Source: Citrobacter amalonaticus (lineage in GTDB: Bacteria > Pseudomonadota > Gammaproteobacteria > Enterobacterales > Enterobacteriaceae). From it: a stretch of 64,000 bases of DNA. The position numbers were made by a program, and so were the translations under genes. Under the pieces are notes generated by a model. It saw only the letters and a program-made list of their open reading frames with translations. It was not told the DNA's origin and ran no database searches. The DNA is taken from positions 3,720,001-3,784,000 of the forward strand of contig JARDVN010000001.1 in assembly GCA_028994555.1 (NCBI GenBank). Direction: 5' to 3'. Below are positions 42,879-55,336 of this stretch, piece after piece (within the stretch, counting starts at the first letter, position 1; the number at the start of each line of letters is the position of its first letter).

Positions 42879-44991
42879 TCAGAAACGGTAGCTTGCCCCG
42901 ACCTGGATCGTGCGGTCACGACCAATCCAGCAGTTAGTGCTGTCATAGCAACTGAAGGTCTCTTTGTTGGTGATATTCTGGGCACTCGCTTTTAACGTCA
43001 CGCCGCTCAAGGATGGTAGCGCCTCGCCTAAGTGATATGACACGGCGAGATCATACTGCGTTGTCCCCCCCAAGCTTACCGCCCTTATTATCCGGTGTAA
43101 TTTCCATTGGCCCGGTGTAGCGCGCCCCGGCCCCCATGGTCAGCCCACGCAATACAGTTGCATCAAAGGTGTAATCGCCCCACAGATTAAACGCATTCTC
43201 TGGCACCTGTGTCGGGCGTTTGCCTTCATAGGTTTCATCTTTAGTATTGATCGCATGGGTGTAAGCGTAATTGGCGATCAACGTGACGTTGTCACCTGGT
43301 CGACTGATGATTGAAAGCTCAGCCCCTTCTGATTCGATCTCCCCGGTCTGCCGATAATCCCAGGTTGGCGTGGCGGAAAGGACATTCTTCTGGCGAATGT
43401 TAAACACTGACGCGGTCAGCGTTGTCGCGTAATCAACCAGCAGGTATTTCACCCCGCCTTCCAGCTGTTTACTGGTCGTCGGCTTGACGTCTTTCGCCGT
43501 GAGTGTGCCCTGCGGTGAAATCGGTTTAAAGCCTTCCGAGTAGCTGATGAACGGCGAAATACCGTTTTCGAAGGCGTAGAGTGCACCCAAGCGTTTTGTC
43601 ACCCGGTCCTGTGAGATCCAGGTTTTCTCGTCATTTTGCATCGCGTCAGTGGTGGTGGAGCGATAATCGTCATAACGCAGACTGGCAAGCAGGTTCAGAG
43701 CGCCAAACTCAACCTGATCCTGCAGGTAGTAACCGTTCTGCTGATAAGAAAGACGATTTTTCTGCGCGGTGTACAGCCCCAGATCGGCGGTGTGTACCTG
43801 ATGGTAATCCGGATTGCGCGTGTCAATTCCCGGCGTGGCGCTGGCGTAACGGTAGAAATAGTGGCTGTCGAGTTTCTGGTAGTCAAATCCAGCCAGAATA
43901 TGGTGCTGCCAGTCGCCCAGAGTGACCGTTTTCGTCACCTGATTGTCAATGTTGAAACTCTTCAGGTCTTCATCGGTGGTATAGGCAAAGCGGTTCAGCA
44001 TCCAGACCGGGTTTGCCCCGTTACCGGTTGAATAGACGCTGCGCTGGTGCGTATCAATGTCAAAATATCGCGCCTGTTGGTTGAAACCCCAGCCATTATC
44101 AAATTCATGCTCGAAATGATAACCCACCATCCACTGGCGCTGCTTAAAACCACTCCACTTGTCACCGGCGTAATCGCGACGATCGGCATAACCCGAGCGT
44201 AAATAGGCAATCGGTAACGGGTTCGATGGCGATAGCGACGGCGTATTCTGCGCCAGCGCCTCCAGCGTCAGGCGCGTCTGACTGTCCGGCTGCCAGGTGA
44301 CGGATGGCGCTAACAGATAATCTTCATAGCGGGTCGTACGCGGCTGGTCATCCCCTTCAGTTGCCTTACCCAGCAGACGATAGTTCCAGTCGCTGTCGTT
44401 GATTTTGCCGGTGGAATCCAGATAACCCTCTTTCAGATGCCGCGTACCCGTATTAAAACCGATTTCCGTTTTTTGCTCAGCCTGCGGTTTTTTGCCCTGA
44501 ATATTCACCAGCCCTCCCGGCGAACCGTTGCCATACAGCACAGAGGCTGGCCCTTTCAGGATATCCACGCTCTCCACCAGCAACGGGTCGATACGCGCTT
44601 TAGTATTCCCGGTGACGTTATACGGCAACTGCAGGCCGTTGTAGTACTCCTGATCGACGGAGAAACCGCGAATCTTGTATTCGCTCATATAGGAGGTATT
44701 GCCGCGCACTTCCGTTGACACACCCGGCGCATAGCGCAGGATCTCGTTGACGGAATTTGCATGACGCAAAGCGATCTCTTTGTTATCGATAGTATTAATG
44801 ACCTGAGGCGTTTTACTTTCAGGCACAGCAGATTTGGTGGCGCTGTTGGTCCAGGCGGGCAACAGGCTCTCCTGCCCGTTTGCTGAGACCACGATGGTGG
44901 ATTCATTAGTTTGCGTTGCATGTAGCGGCGCTGTCAGCGCCAACGAGACACACCCAGAAAGTGCACAAAGTCGAAAGCAGAAAGTTGTCAT
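42879..44991 (-). CDS. TonB-dependent siderophore receptor, FhuA/FoxA clade (+1 frameshift)
   Basis: A signal peptide (cleavage after APLHA) and TonB box ESTIVVSA precede a plug domain (about 50-170, with VESVDILKGPASVLYGNGSPGGLVN) and a 22-strand barrel ending in the aromatic residue F. The C-terminal Cys pair (SCYDSTNCWIGRDRTIQV) is typical of hydroxamate receptors such as FhuA and FoxA. The specific ligand cannot be read from sequence. Seven C's at 43065-43071 (six needed) split off the last 64 residues; corrected length 703. Two Fur-like half palindromes directly precede the start, so iron repression is likely. It has no transport or biosynthesis genes beside it. Confidence 0.88.
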
Positions 44992-44993
44992 AG

Positions 44994-45036
44994 TGAGAAT
45001 AATTATCAGCTTAAATTGGAATGCTAATTATTCTCA
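44994..45036 (-). promoter_or_regulatory. Fur-box region of the TonB receptor
   Basis: TGAGAATAATTATCA (44994-45008) and TAATTATTCTCA (45025-45036) are inverted relative to each other. Both resemble the GATAATGATAATCATTATC Fur consensus, as overlapping hexamers of the NATAAT type. They lie within 45 bp of the start codon. Confidence 0.75.
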
Positions 45037-45136
45037 TTTCAGCGCGTAAATCAAGCGCGTCATTGAAGAGGATACCGTTAAAATGATTCCGCTTTACGGT
45101 CCTCTGGAAACAAAGCCCAGCGCCTGAGAAATATGC

Positions 45137-45176
45137 ATAAAAAAAATCCGGAAACGGGAGACATTTCCGGATTTTT
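45137..45176 (-). terminator. htpX terminator
   Basis: AAAATCCGGAAA and TTTCCGGATTTT form a stem around CGGGAGACA. A and T runs on both sides make it bidirectional; it lies about 80 bp downstream of htpX. The remaining sequence up to the TonB receptor (45040-45258) holds no gene. Confidence 0.85.
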
Positions 45177-45258
45177 ACACCGCCACTGGCTCGATTAACC
45201 GATCCTTGACTCATCAGCATTACGCCCGTGGACACGTCTTTATTGCATACCGACAGGC

Positions 45259-46140
45259 TTACTTCAGGTATTCCCCGCTGCGCAGCGCTTCGATACGTTT
45301 ATCCAGCGGCGGGTGAGTCATAAACAGTTCGCTCAGCGACTTACCCTTACCATTAATGCAGAACGCCATCATGCTGGAGGCTTCCTGTGGTTCATAACTG
45401 GTTTTCAGACGCTGCAGCGCGGCAATCATCTTTTCACGCCCCACCAGCTTAGCGGAACCCGCATCGGCGTGGAATTCGCGATGACGAGAGAACCACATGG
45501 TAATAATGCTCGCCAGAATACCGAATACCAGTTCCAGGACCATTGCGACCGCAAAGTAGATCATCGGGTTGCCATTGCTGCCTTCGCCTTCATCACGGTT
45601 GCCACCAAGAAAACCGGCGGCAATCTGCGCCAGAATACGCGAGATGAAAATAACAAAGGTGTTCACAACGCCCTGAATCAGGGTCATGGTGACCATGTCG
45701 CCATTCGCAATATGGCTGATTTCGTGAGCAATAACGGCTTCCGCTTCATCCGGGCTCATGTTTTGCAGCAAACCGGTACTGACCGCGACCAGAGAGGCAT
45801 CACGGCGAGCCCCGGTGGCAAACGCGTTGATGTCCGGCGCATGGTAAATAGCAACCTGCGGCATGGCGATGCCCGCCTGACGCGCCTGCGTGGCGACCGT
45901 ATTCATCAGCCAGCGTTCTCTTTCGTTACGCGGTTGCTCGATCACTTCCCCACCGACGGAACGTAATGCCATCCATTTGGACATCAGCAGTGAAACGAAG
46001 GAACCACCAAAACCGAACAGCAGCGCCATAATCATCAGGCCCTGAACGCTGCTCGACTGAATCCCTGTCAGGCTCAGCACCAGCCCGAAAACGACCATGA
46101 CAGCCAGGTTCGTTAACAGGAAAAGCGCGATTCGCATCAT
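45259..46140 (-). CDS. htpX: HtpX, inner-membrane zinc metalloprotease
   Basis: This intact 293-residue M48 protease has two N-terminal helices (about 5-25, 35-54), the zinc motif HEISH in [14 protein letters not shown], and two further hydrophobic helices. It takes part with FtsH in quality control of membrane proteins; in E. coli it is Cpx-regulated. Its end at 45259 and prc upstream on the same strand match E. coli order. Confidence 0.98.
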   Translation of the reverse strand: MMRIALFLLTNLAVMVVFGLVLSLTGIQSSSVQGLMIMALLFGFGGSFVSLLMSKWMALRSVGGEVIEQPRNERERWLMNTVATQARQAGIAMPQVAIYHAPDINAFATGARRDASLVAVSTGLLQNMSPDEAEAVIAHEISHIANGDMVTMTLIQGVVNTFVIFISRILAQIAAGFLGGNRDEGEGSNGNPMIYFAVAMVLELVFGILASIITMWFSRHREFHADAGSAKLVGREKMIAALQRLKTSYEPQEASSMMAFCINGKGKSLSELFMTHPPLDKRIEALRSGEYLK

Positions 46141-46293
46141 AATCTTCTTTTAACCTCAACTTAACAAAACGCACTATGCGATTACCCACATCGTATGGGT
46201 CGTCCCGCTATTTTCAAGCATCAACAGGCGGTAAGTCACCAGAAAGACACAACTTTACATTTTGTTGTACCAGGCTGACGCCACCCATACGCA

Positions 46294-46330
46294 TGTTAAA
46301 AAAAACAGGCACAATTTCTTGTGCCTGTTT
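46294..46330 (-). terminator. prc terminator
   Basis: AAACAGGCACAA-TTTC-TTGTGCCTGTTT stem followed on the minus strand by a run of eight U's, just beyond the prc stop. Confidence 0.93.
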
Positions 46331-46334
46331 GCAT

Positions 46335-48385
46335 TTACTTCGCCGCGGTGGGTTGTTCCGCGGGCTTCGCTTTCTCAAGCCTCGCCAGATCCAGCGCAAT
46401 CTTCACCGTTTCATCCAGATACGGATCCGGCTCCTGGTAATCTTTTGGCAGGTCATCGAGTTGCTTCAGCACCGGTTTTCCTTCACGTTTAAACCGATCG
46501 TTGATACGCGCCAGACGCATCGCATCATCTTCGTTATTCTCTTTTTCACGCTGCGCGTAATTCAGAGACGCAATGTTGCGTTTGTCCTTCATCGCATTAA
46601 ACCGCGCGATATCCTTCATGATGTACTGGAATTCAGGATCCTTTGCGATACGGGCATTATGCTGTTGAAGCAACTCAGGTCCGAATGGCGTCAGATCGTC
46701 TGATTTCACATACGTTGCCGCTTCAATGCTATCCCACGGCAACGCATTATCTTCAAACTTCTCACCGGTTTCGGTCTCTTCGTTACCGGTTGGCATCATG
46801 ATATCCGGCGTAACGCCTTTGCGCTGAGTACTACCACCATTGACACGATAGAATTTCTGAATCGTGTACTGAACAGAGCCCAGAGCCGGCCATTCCGGGC
46901 GCAGCATCTGATCGTAAATCCGGTTCAGGGAACGATACTGTTGTACGGTACCCTTACCAAAGGTCGGCTCACCGACGATCAGCGCACGACCGTAATCCTG
47001 CATGGCCGCGGCAAAAATTTCCGATGCCGACGCACTGAAGCGATCAACCAGCACCACCAGCGGCCCTTTGTAGTAAACAACGCCGTCCGTATCACTGTCC
47101 TCACGAACTTTCCCGTTGTTGTCGCGAACCTGTACCACCGGACCGGAAGGGATAAACAGACCAGACAGAGAAACTGCCTCTGTTAGTGCCCCGCCGCCGT
47201 TAGTCCGCAGATCGATGACGATGCTGCTGACGTTCTGTTTTTCCAGTTTCTGCAACTGGACTTTGACATCGTCAGTCAGACCAACATAAAAGCCAGGGAT
47301 ATCCAGTACGCCGACTTTCTCTTTACCCACCGTCTTCACAGACATCTTAACCGCACGATCTTCCAGACGGATGCGTTCACGCGTCAGTGTGACAATACGG
47401 GTTTTTGTTCCTTTACCAGCAGGCAGTACTTCAAGACGAACCTTGCTACCTTTTGGCCCTTTGATGAGCGCAACAACATCATCCAGACGCCAGCCGATCA
47501 CATCGACCATGCTCTTACCGGTCTGCCCCACGCCGACAATGCGATCGCCAACGCTAATTGCCTTGCTCTTCGCCGCCGGACCGCCAGCCACCATGGAGTT
47601 AATGACCGTATAGTCATCGTCCATTTGCAGCACGGCGCCAATCCCTTCAAGGGACAGACTCATCTCGGTATTAAACTGCTCGGTATTGCGTGGCGAGAGA
47701 TAGTTGGTATGCGGATCGATTTCGCGCGCAAACGCGGTCATCGCCAGTGAGAAGACGTCTTCACTGTTGGTTTGCGTCAGACGACGGATCGCGGATTTAT
47801 AACGCCGTGTCAGCGTCTCACGAATTTCTTTATCGTTTTTGCCGGTCAGTTTCAGACTTAACTCATCGAACTTCACCTTGCCATCCCACAGCGCGTTCAG
47901 CTCTGCCTCGTCTTTCGGCCAGGGCGCTTTGCTGCGATCGAGATTGAAGGTGTCAGTTCCGGTGAAATCCATCGGACGTTCCAGTACTTTCAGTGCGTAC
48001 TGAAAACGCTCGAAACGGCGTTTTTGCGTCAGATTATAGAGATCGTAAAAAAACATCGAGCTTACCCGAACGCAATTCGTCGCCTAACTGCCCTTTCTTC
48101 TTCGCAAACTGCTCAACATCCCCCCGCCAACAGCACGTTGTGGCTATAGTCGAGTAAATTCAGATAGCGGTCGAAAATTTTGGCGGAAAAGGCCGAATCA
48201 AGATCGAACTGACGATAGTGAGAACGCGTGAAACGTGACGTGACGCGCTCACTCACCGTCGCGTGCTGGGTCTCTTCCTTAAGGACAGGAATCTGATCGG
48301 CACGCGTAATATCGTCCACAGCGAAGGTCTGGCCTGCTATTGCAAGCAGGCCAGCTAACGCGGTAAGCCTAAAAAATGTGTTCAT
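46335..48385 (-). CDS. prc: Prc (Tsp), tail-specific periplasmic protease (two +1 frameshifts)
   Basis: This 682-residue (corrected) protease degrades ssrA-tagged periplasmic proteins and processes FtsI; with NlpI it degrades MepS. Signal peptide (NTFFRLTALAGLLAIAGQTFA), PDZ domain (about 240-320) and the Ser/Lys dyad in DRFSASASEIFAA and PTFGKGTVQQ are visible. Breaks: C6 at 48120-48125 (five needed) and A7 at 48047-48053 (six needed), both in the N-terminal region. It lies 19 bp after proQ. Confidence 0.96.
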
Positions 48386-48404
48386 GCCAGGCCTGGCCTC
48401 CGTT

Positions 48405-49091
48405 TCAGAACACCAGGTGTTCTGCGCGTACAATCAAAGACATACCCGAATTCAGCTGTACACGGACGCCATCTTTGGTGATTTCTAATACGGTGGCATC
48501 CATCGCATCATTGCCCGCTTTCACCTTAAGAGACTGTCCAACGCTCAGCGCTGAAATATCCGAAACCGGCGTCAATTTCTCTTCACGAGGTGCGCGAGGC
48601 GCTTTTGCGGCGGGTTTTTCAGCACGCGGTTTACGCTCAGTCGCTTCTTTGCGGCGTGGTGCAGGACGCGGCTTACGTTCACGGCGAGGAGACTCTTCGG
48701 TTTCCCCTGCGGCAGCGGCAGCTTCACGTTTTTTCGCTTGCTGTTCTGCACGCTGCGCCTGAACGCGAGCTTTCGCTTCTTCAAGCTGTTTACGCGCATG
48801 TTCAACGTGCTGCTCATCCAGCTCTCCACAAGGGTTGCCGTCGAGATCAACACGCGTTGCGCCCGGCTTAACGCCGTACAGATAACGCCAGCTTGAAGTA
48901 TAAAGACGTAAAGCGGAACGAAGTTGCGTTTTGCTGAGGTTCATTTCGCCCTCAATACGCTCTACCAGATCCTGAAAAATGCCAATTTTCAGTGGGCGCG
49001 CTTCGCCTTCCGCACTAAAACACTGCGGAAAACGCTCGGCCAAAAACGCGATGACTTCTTTACTGCTATTCAACTTAGGTTGATTTTCCAT
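48405..49091 (-). CDS. proQ: ProQ, global RNA chaperone
   Basis: This intact 228-residue protein has an N-terminal FinO/ProQ RNA-binding domain (about 1-115), a very basic Arg/Lys/Ala/Glu-rich linker (about 115-175) and a C-terminal KOW/Tudor-like domain ([20 protein letters not shown]). It binds structured sRNAs and mRNA 3' ends. It is co-oriented with prc, as in E. coli. Confidence 0.98.
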   Translation of the reverse strand: MENQPKLNSSKEVIAFLAERFPQCFSAEGEARPLKIGIFQDLVERIEGEMNLSKTQLRSALRLYTSSWRYLYGVKPGATRVDLDGNPCGELDEQHVEHARKQLEEAKARVQAQRAEQQAKKREAAAAAGETEESPRRERKPRPAPRRKEATERKPRAEKPAAKAPRAPREEKLTPVSDISALSVGQSLKVKAGNDAMDATVLEITKDGVRVQLNSGMSLIVRAEHLVF

Positions 49092-49188
49092 GAAATTTCC
49101 TGATTACAACGGACGTAGCCAACAAGCAGCAGGCATGAACAGGCGTCATTATAATGACGCCATCAGTAATTGCTACGTTATCCGTTGA

Positions 49189-49686
49189 TTATCCTGCGAC
49201 GCTCGCAAAGAATTTTTTGTAATCCGTCATTGCAAGCACGGTTTCAAGCTGCGCAACGAGCCGACGAAGACCTTCTTCATCCTCAACGGTAAAGCGCCCA
49301 AATACCGTACTGTCGATGTCCAGTACGCCAATAATATGACCTTTGACGCTTATTGGCAGAACAATCTCCGCATTACTGGCCGCATCGCAGGCAATATGAC
49401 CATCAAATGCGTGAACGTCGTCAATTCGCTGAACCTGGTTCTGGGCAACGGCTGTACCGCACACGCCGCGCCCCACCGGGATCCGCACGCAGGCAATTTT
49501 GCCCTGAAACGGACCTAATACCAGCGTATCGCCTTCGAGCAGGTAAAATCCTGCCCAGTTAACATCTGAAAGACGTTCATACAACAGTGCGCTGGTATTC
49601 GCCAGCGTCGCCAGAAAACTGGTTTCACCTGCCATTAAAGCCTGGAAATCGCGGTTCAGATCCGCGTATAGCTCTGTCTTGTTCAT
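49189..49686 (-). CDS. msrC: MsrC (YebR), free methionine-(R)-sulfoxide reductase
   Basis: This 165-residue GAF-domain enzyme reduces free Met-R-sulfoxide. The redox cysteines are in GKIACVRIPVGRGVCGTAV and HIACDAAS. I chose the ATG at 49686 (MNKTELYADLN), which matches the E. coli protein; the frame extends 18 codons upstream without conservation. It is divergent from yebS. Confidence 0.95.
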   Translation of the reverse strand: MNKTELYADLNRDFQALMAGETSFLATLANTSALLYERLSDVNWAGFYLLEGDTLVLGPFQGKIACVRIPVGRGVCGTAVAQNQVQRIDDVHAFDGHIACDAASNAEIVLPISVKGHIIGVLDIDSTVFGRFTVEDEEGLRRLVAQLETVLAMTDYKKFFASVAG

Positions 49687-49815
49687 TATATAATCACTTA
49701 GTTGTCTTACTCCGATACTGCAGCCTATTAAAATAAGCATTAAATGCGTTAATGCTCAAGATCATTCCCGTCATGAGTTAAGATTACATAAATCTAACAT
49801 TTTGATTCGCGATAC

Positions 49816-51099
49816 ATGGCTCTTAAGACTCAACATATAACGCCTGCAAAAAAAATAGCGATTCGGTCCATCAGCGAAGCACTGCCGCGTGCGCACTATC
49901 AGCGTTGTCCGCAATGCGACATGCTGTTTAGCTTGCCGAAGATGCGTTCCCATCAGAGCGCGTATTGCCCGCGCTGCCAGGCGAAAATTCGCGATGGTCG
50001 GGACTGGTCGCTCACGCGACTCGGCGCGATGGCGGTCACCATGCTGCTGCTGATGCCTTTCGCCTGGGGCGAACCGCTGCTGCATATCTATCTGCTGGGC
50101 ATTCGCATTGACGCCAACGTCATGCAGGGCATTTGGCAGATGACGAAGCAAGGCGATCCGATCACCGCGGCAATGGTGCTGTTTTGCGTTGCGGGCGCCC
50201 CGCTGATCCTGGTCAGTGCGATTGCCTACCTGTGCTTTGGCAACATTCTCGGCATGAATTTGCGCCCGGTGTTGCTGATGCTGGAGAAACTTAAAGAGTG
50301 GGTGATGCTGGATATTTATCTGGTCGGTATTGGTGTGGCGTCAATCAAAGTTCAGGATTACGCTTTTTTGCAACCGGGCGTGGGGCTTTTCGCCTTTGTT
50401 GCGCTGGTCATTCTCAGCATTCTGACCCTTTCGCATCTGAACATCGAACAACTGTGGGAGCGTTTCTATCCGCAACGCCCGGCCAAACGCCCGGACGAGA
50501 AGCTCCGCGTCTGCCTCGGTTGTCATTTTACCGGCTATCCGGATACCCGTGGCCGCTGTCCGCGTTGCCATATTCCCTTGCGCGAGCGCCGAAAACAAAG
50601 CATTCAGAAATGCTGGGCGGCGCTGTTGGCATCGATTGTTTTTTTGCTGCCTGCTAACCTGATGCCAATCTCGGTTATCTATGTCAACGGCGGACGCCAG
50701 GAAGACACTATCATGTCAGGCATTATGTCGCTGGCGAGCAGTAATATCGCCGTTGCCGCGGTGGTCTTTATTGCCAGTATTCTGGTGCCGTTTACCAAAG
50801 TGATTGTCATGTTTACCCTGCTGCTCAGTATTCACTTCAAATGTGAGCAGGGTTTACGCACGCGTATGCAACTTTTGCGTCTGGTCACGTGGATCGGGCG
50901 CTGGTCGATGTTGGATCTGTTCGTGATTTCCTTAACCATGTCGCTAATCAACCGCGATCAGATTCTTGCTTTTACTATGGGACCGGCTGCGTTTTATTTC
51001 GGCTCAGCGGTCATTTTGACTATTCTTGCTGTGGAATGGCTGGACAGCCGCTTACTTTGGGATGCACATGAGTCAGGAAACGCCCGCTTCGCAGACTGA
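49816..51099 (+). CDS. yebS: LetA (YebS), PqiA-family membrane partner of the LetB MCE tunnel
   Basis: This intact 427-residue inner-membrane protein consists of two PqiA-like halves, each with a zinc-ribbon knuckle (CPQCDMLF...YCPRCQAK near 33-55 and CLGCHFTG...RCPRCHIPL near 233-257) and four transmembrane helices. It pairs with LetB to move lipids between membranes. The yebT start lies within its last 32 bp. Confidence 0.96.
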   Translation: MALKTQHITPAKKIAIRSISEALPRAHYQRCPQCDMLFSLPKMRSHQSAYCPRCQAKIRDGRDWSLTRLGAMAVTMLLLMPFAWGEPLLHIYLLGIRIDANVMQGIWQMTKQGDPITAAMVLFCVAGAPLILVSAIAYLCFGNILGMNLRPVLLMLEKLKEWVMLDIYLVGIGVASIKVQDYAFLQPGVGLFAFVALVILSILTLSHLNIEQLWERFYPQRPAKRPDEKLRVCLGCHFTGYPDTRGRCPRCHIPLRERRKQSIQKCWAALLASIVFLLPANLMPISVIYVNGGRQEDTIMSGIMSLASSNIAVAAVVFIASILVPFTKVIVMFTLLLSIHFKCEQGLRTRMQLLRLVTWIGRWSMLDLFVISLTMSLINRDQILAFTMGPAAFYFGSAVILTILAVEWLDSRLLWDAHESGNARFAD

Positions 51100-53702
51100 A
51101 GCGCAAATTAAAACAAAACGTCGTATTTCACCGTTCTGGCTACTGCCGCTGATTGCGTTAATGATTGCGGGATGGCTGATATGGAACAGTTATGAAGATC
51201 GCGGCAACACCGTGACCATCGACTTTCAGTCCGCAGACGGTATCGTCGCTGGCCGTACACCCGTTCGCTATCAGGGCGTGGAAGTCGGCACGGTACAGGA
51301 TATCCGCCTGAGTAAGGATCTGCGTAAAATCGAGGTCCGCGTCAGCATTAAATCCGACATGAAAGACGCCCTGCGTGAAGAGACACAGTTCTGGCTGGTA
51401 ACGCCCAAAGCGTCGCTTGCAGGCGTCTCTGGCCTGGATGCGCTGGTGGGCGGGAACTATATCGGCATGATGCCCGGCAAAGGCGCGGAAAAAGATCACT
51501 TTGTCGCCCTGGATACCCAACCGAAATATCGACTGGATAACGGCGATCTGATGATTCATCTCAACGCACCGGATTTGGGCTCGTTGAACAGCGGCTCGCT
51601 GGTTTATTTCCGCAAAATCCCGGTCGGTAAAGTCTACGACTACAGCATTAATCCGAACAAACAGGGCGTCACCATCGACGTGCTGGTGGAGCGTCGCTTT
51701 ACCAATCTGGTGAAAAAAGGCAGTCGTTTCTGGAACGTTTCCGGCGTGGATGCTGACGTCAGCCTGAGTGGCGCGAAGGTTAAACTGGAAAGTCTGGCGG
51801 CCCTGGTGAATGGTGCAATCGCCTTTGACTCGCCCGATGACTCAAAAACCGCAGAGCAAGATGATACCTTCGGCCTGTATAAAGATCTGGCCCACAGTCA
51901 GCGCGGCGTCATTATCAAACTTGAACTGCCGGGCGGCGAAGGACTGAAGGCCGATTCTACGCCCCTGATGTATCAGGGGCTCGAAGTCGGCCAACTCACC
52001 AAACTGGATTTACAATCCGGTGGCAAAGTGACCGGCGAAATGACCGTCGATCCGAGCGTGGTCACGCTGTTACGTGAGACGACGCGCATTGAACTGCGCA
52101 GTCCTAAACTCTCGCTGAGTGATGCCAATGTCAGCGCATTGCTCACAGGCAAAACCTTTGAACTGGTGCCCGGTACGGGTGAACCACGCAACGAATATGT
52201 GGTGGTTCCCGGTGAAAGAGCGCTGCTGCACGAACCGGACGTCCTGACCTTTACCCTGACCGCGCCGGAAAGCTATGGCATCGATGCCGGTCAGCCGCTG
52301 ATCCTGCACGGTGTGCAGGTCGGTCAGGTTATCGAACGCAAACTGACCAGCAAAGGCGTAACGTTTACCGTCGCAGTCGATCCGCAGCATCGCGACCTGG
52401 TGCAGGGCGACAGTAAATTCGTGGTTAACAGCCGTGTGGATGTCAAAGTCGGTCTTGATGGCGTTGAGTTCCTCGGTGCCAGCGCCAGCGAATGGATCAA
52501 CGGCGGTATTCGCATATTGCCGGGCAGCAAAGGGGCCATGAAGTCCAGTTATCCGCTGTATGCCAATCTGGAAAAAGCCGTGGAGAACAGCCTGAGCGAT
52601 CTGCCGACCACCACCCTGACTCTGCGTGCGGAAACGCTGCCGGACGTGCAGGCCGGTTCTGTCGTGCTGTATCGTAAATTTGAAGTCGGTGAAGTGATCA
52701 CCGTGCGCCCACGTGCCGACGCGTTTGATATCGATCTGCACATTAAGCCGGAGTACCGCAACCTGCTGACCAGCAACAGCGTCTTCTGGGCGGAAGGCGG
52801 CGCTAAAGTGCAACTCAACGGCAGCGGGCTGACGGTGCAGGCCTCTCCCCTGTCGCGCGCGCTGAAGGGCGCGATCAGTTTTGACAACCTGAGCGGTGCC
52901 AGCGCCAGCCAGCGTAAAGGCGACAAGCGTATTTTGTATGCCTCTGAGACCGCTGCACGCGCGGTCGGCGGACAAATTACTCTCCACGCTTTTGATGCCG
53001 GGAAACTGGCTGCCGGTATGCCCATTCGCTATCTCGGCATTGATATTGGGCAGATTCAGACGCTTGAACTGCTCACCTCACGCAACGAGGTCCAGGCGAA
53101 AGCGGTACTGTACCCGGAATATGTGCAGACATTCGCCCGTGGGGGGTACGCGCTTCTCCGTGATTACGCCGCAAATCTCCGCCGCAGGTGTGGAGCACCT
53201 CGACACCATCCTGCAACCCTACATCAACGTCGAGCCGGGCCGGGGTAATCCGCGCCGTGACTTTGAACTACAGGAAGCGACCATTACTGACTCACGCTAC
53301 CTTGACGGGTTGAGTATTGTGCTTGAAGTCCCCGAAGCAGGCTCGCTGGCGATCGGTACACCAGTGCTGTTCCGTGGGATTGAAGTCGGTACGGTCACCG
53401 GCATGACGCTCGGCACCTTGTCTGACCGTGTGATGATTGCCTTACGCATCAGCCAACGCTATCAGCACCTGGTCCGTAACAACTCCGTCTTCTGGCTGGC
53501 CTCAGGATACAGTCTGGACTTTGGTCTGACCGGCGGCGTCGTGAAGACCGGCACGTTTAATCAGTTCATTCGCGGCGGTATTGCGTTCGCCACGCCGCCG
53601 GGCACCCCGCTGGCGCCGAAAGCGCAGGCCGGAAAACACTTCCTGCTGCTCGAAAGTGAGCCGAAAGAGTGGCGTGAATGGGGAACCGCACTGCCACGCT
53701 AA
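51068..53702 (+). CDS. yebT: LetB (YebT), seven-MCE-domain lipid transport protein (+1 frameshift)
   Basis: One N-terminal transmembrane anchor (about 24-42) is followed by repeated MCE domains, each opening with a G-x-x-V-xYxGvxVGxV pattern ([77 protein letters not shown]). That gives seven, as in E. coli LetB, which forms a periplasm-spanning tunnel. Six G's at 53141-53146 (five needed) break the sixth domain. The corrected length is 877 residues, identical to E. coli. ATG 51068 overlaps yebS. Confidence 0.96.
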
Positions 53703-53780
53703 AGTCAGGCTCCGGCGTGCTCGCGCCGGAGCCTTTATGCTACACTGCGCGCTTGTTTTATTGCCGGTGGTGCCCCCCCC

Positions 53781-55222
53781 GTGACTCAACACGCTGTTTA
53801 TTTTCCTGACGCCTTTTTGGCACAAATGCGCGAGGCGATGCCCGCACACCTCTCCTTTGATGACTTTCTCGCCGCCTGTCAGCGCCCGTTACGCCGCAGC
53901 ATTCGCGTGAATACGCTTAAAATTTCGGTTGCCGATTTCCTCACCTTAACCGCACCGTATGGCTGGTCGCTGACGCCGGTTCCCTGGTGTGAAGAAGGCT
54001 TCTGGATTGAGCGCGAGGATGAGGATGCACTCCCGCTGGGCAGTACTGCCGAGCATCTAAGCGGCCTGTTCTATATTCAGGAAGCGAGCTCCATGCTGCC
54101 GGTCGCCGCGCTGTTTGCCGACAATACTTCGCCGAACCGCGTGATGGATGTTGCCGCCGCGCCGGGTTCAAAAACCACGCAAATCGCGGCACGCATGGGC
54201 AACCAGGGGGCGATTCTCGCGAACGAGTACTCAGCCAGTCGGGTGAAAGTGCTGCATGCCAATATCAGTCGCTGCGGGATAAGCAACGTCGCGCTGACCC
54301 ATTTTGATGGCCGCGTATTCGGCGCAGCGCTGCCGGAAATATTCGACGCGATTTTGCTCGATGCCCCCTGCTCGGGTGAAGGCGTCGTGCGAAAAGATCC
54401 GGACGCGCTAAAAAAACTGGTCCGTTGAGAGCAATCTTGCCATTGCTGCAACCCAGCGCGAATTGATCGACAGCGCTTTTCACGCGCTGCGACCCGGGGG
54501 CTCGCTGGTTTACTCCACTTGTACATTAAATCGTGAAGAGAACGAAGCCGTACTGGCCTGGCTAAAAGAGACGTATGCTGATGCAGTTGAGTTTTTACCG
54601 TTAGGCGATCTTTTTCCTGAGGCGAATCAGGCGCTGACGGCAGAAGGTTTCCTGCATGTGTTCCCGCAGATTTATGACTGCGAAGGGTTTTTCGTCGCGC
54701 GTCTGCGTAAAACGGCGTCCCTTCCCGCGCTGCCTGCGCCGAAGTACAAAGTGGGCAACTTCCCTTTTACCCCTGTCAAAGGCCGCGAAGCCACAAACAT
54801 TAACCAGGCCGCTAACGCCATGGGTTTGCACTGGAGTGAAAATCTGCATCTCTGGCAGCGCGATAAAGAGATCTGGCTTTTCCCGGCGGAGATTGAACCG
54901 CTGATCGGTAAAGTCCGCTTCTCCCGCCTCGGCGTGAAGCTGGCAGAAACCCATAACAAAGGTTATCGCTGGCAGCACGAAGCGGTTATCGCGCTGGCTG
55001 ATATAAATCACCGCAGTGCGTTTGAACTGTCTCCCCAGGAGGCAGAAGAGTGGTATCGTGGTCGCGATGTCTACCCCCCAGACTGCTCCTGCCACGGACG
55101 ATGTGCTGGTGACCTTTCAGCATCAGCCAATAGGTCTTGCTAAGCGGATCGGTTCACGGCTGAAAAACAGCTACCCGCGCGAGCTGGTGAGAGATGGAAA
55201 ATTGTTTACCGGTAACGTCTGA
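53781..55222 (+). CDS. rsmF: RsmF (YebU), 16S rRNA m5C1407 methyltransferase (two +1 frameshifts)
   Basis: The RsmB/NOL1 family SAM motif [15 protein letters not shown], the DAPCSGEG motif and the catalytic cysteine in YSTCTLN are visible. A C-terminal PUA-like RNA-binding part ends ...[13 protein letters not shown]7 at 54410-54416 (six needed) and C6 at 55074-55079 (five needed) break it into three pieces; the corrected length is 479, as in E. coli. The start is GTG 53781, just after an unusual eight-C run that may itself be over-called. Confidence 0.95.
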
Positions 55223-55336
55223 AATCGGAAAATTTGCGCATTTTTTGACTGGCGCTTTTGCCTGCGTTGACTACGCTGAAAAATGGACGTCCTGACTGGT
55301 CGTACCACAATCAGCGAATCAACGGAGAGCACGATG

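Noticed and set aside
45133..45198. A 21-codon ORF (MHKKNPETGDISGF...) upstream of the TonB receptor
   Set aside because: It runs straight through the htpX terminator hairpin and has no recognisable ribosome binding site.
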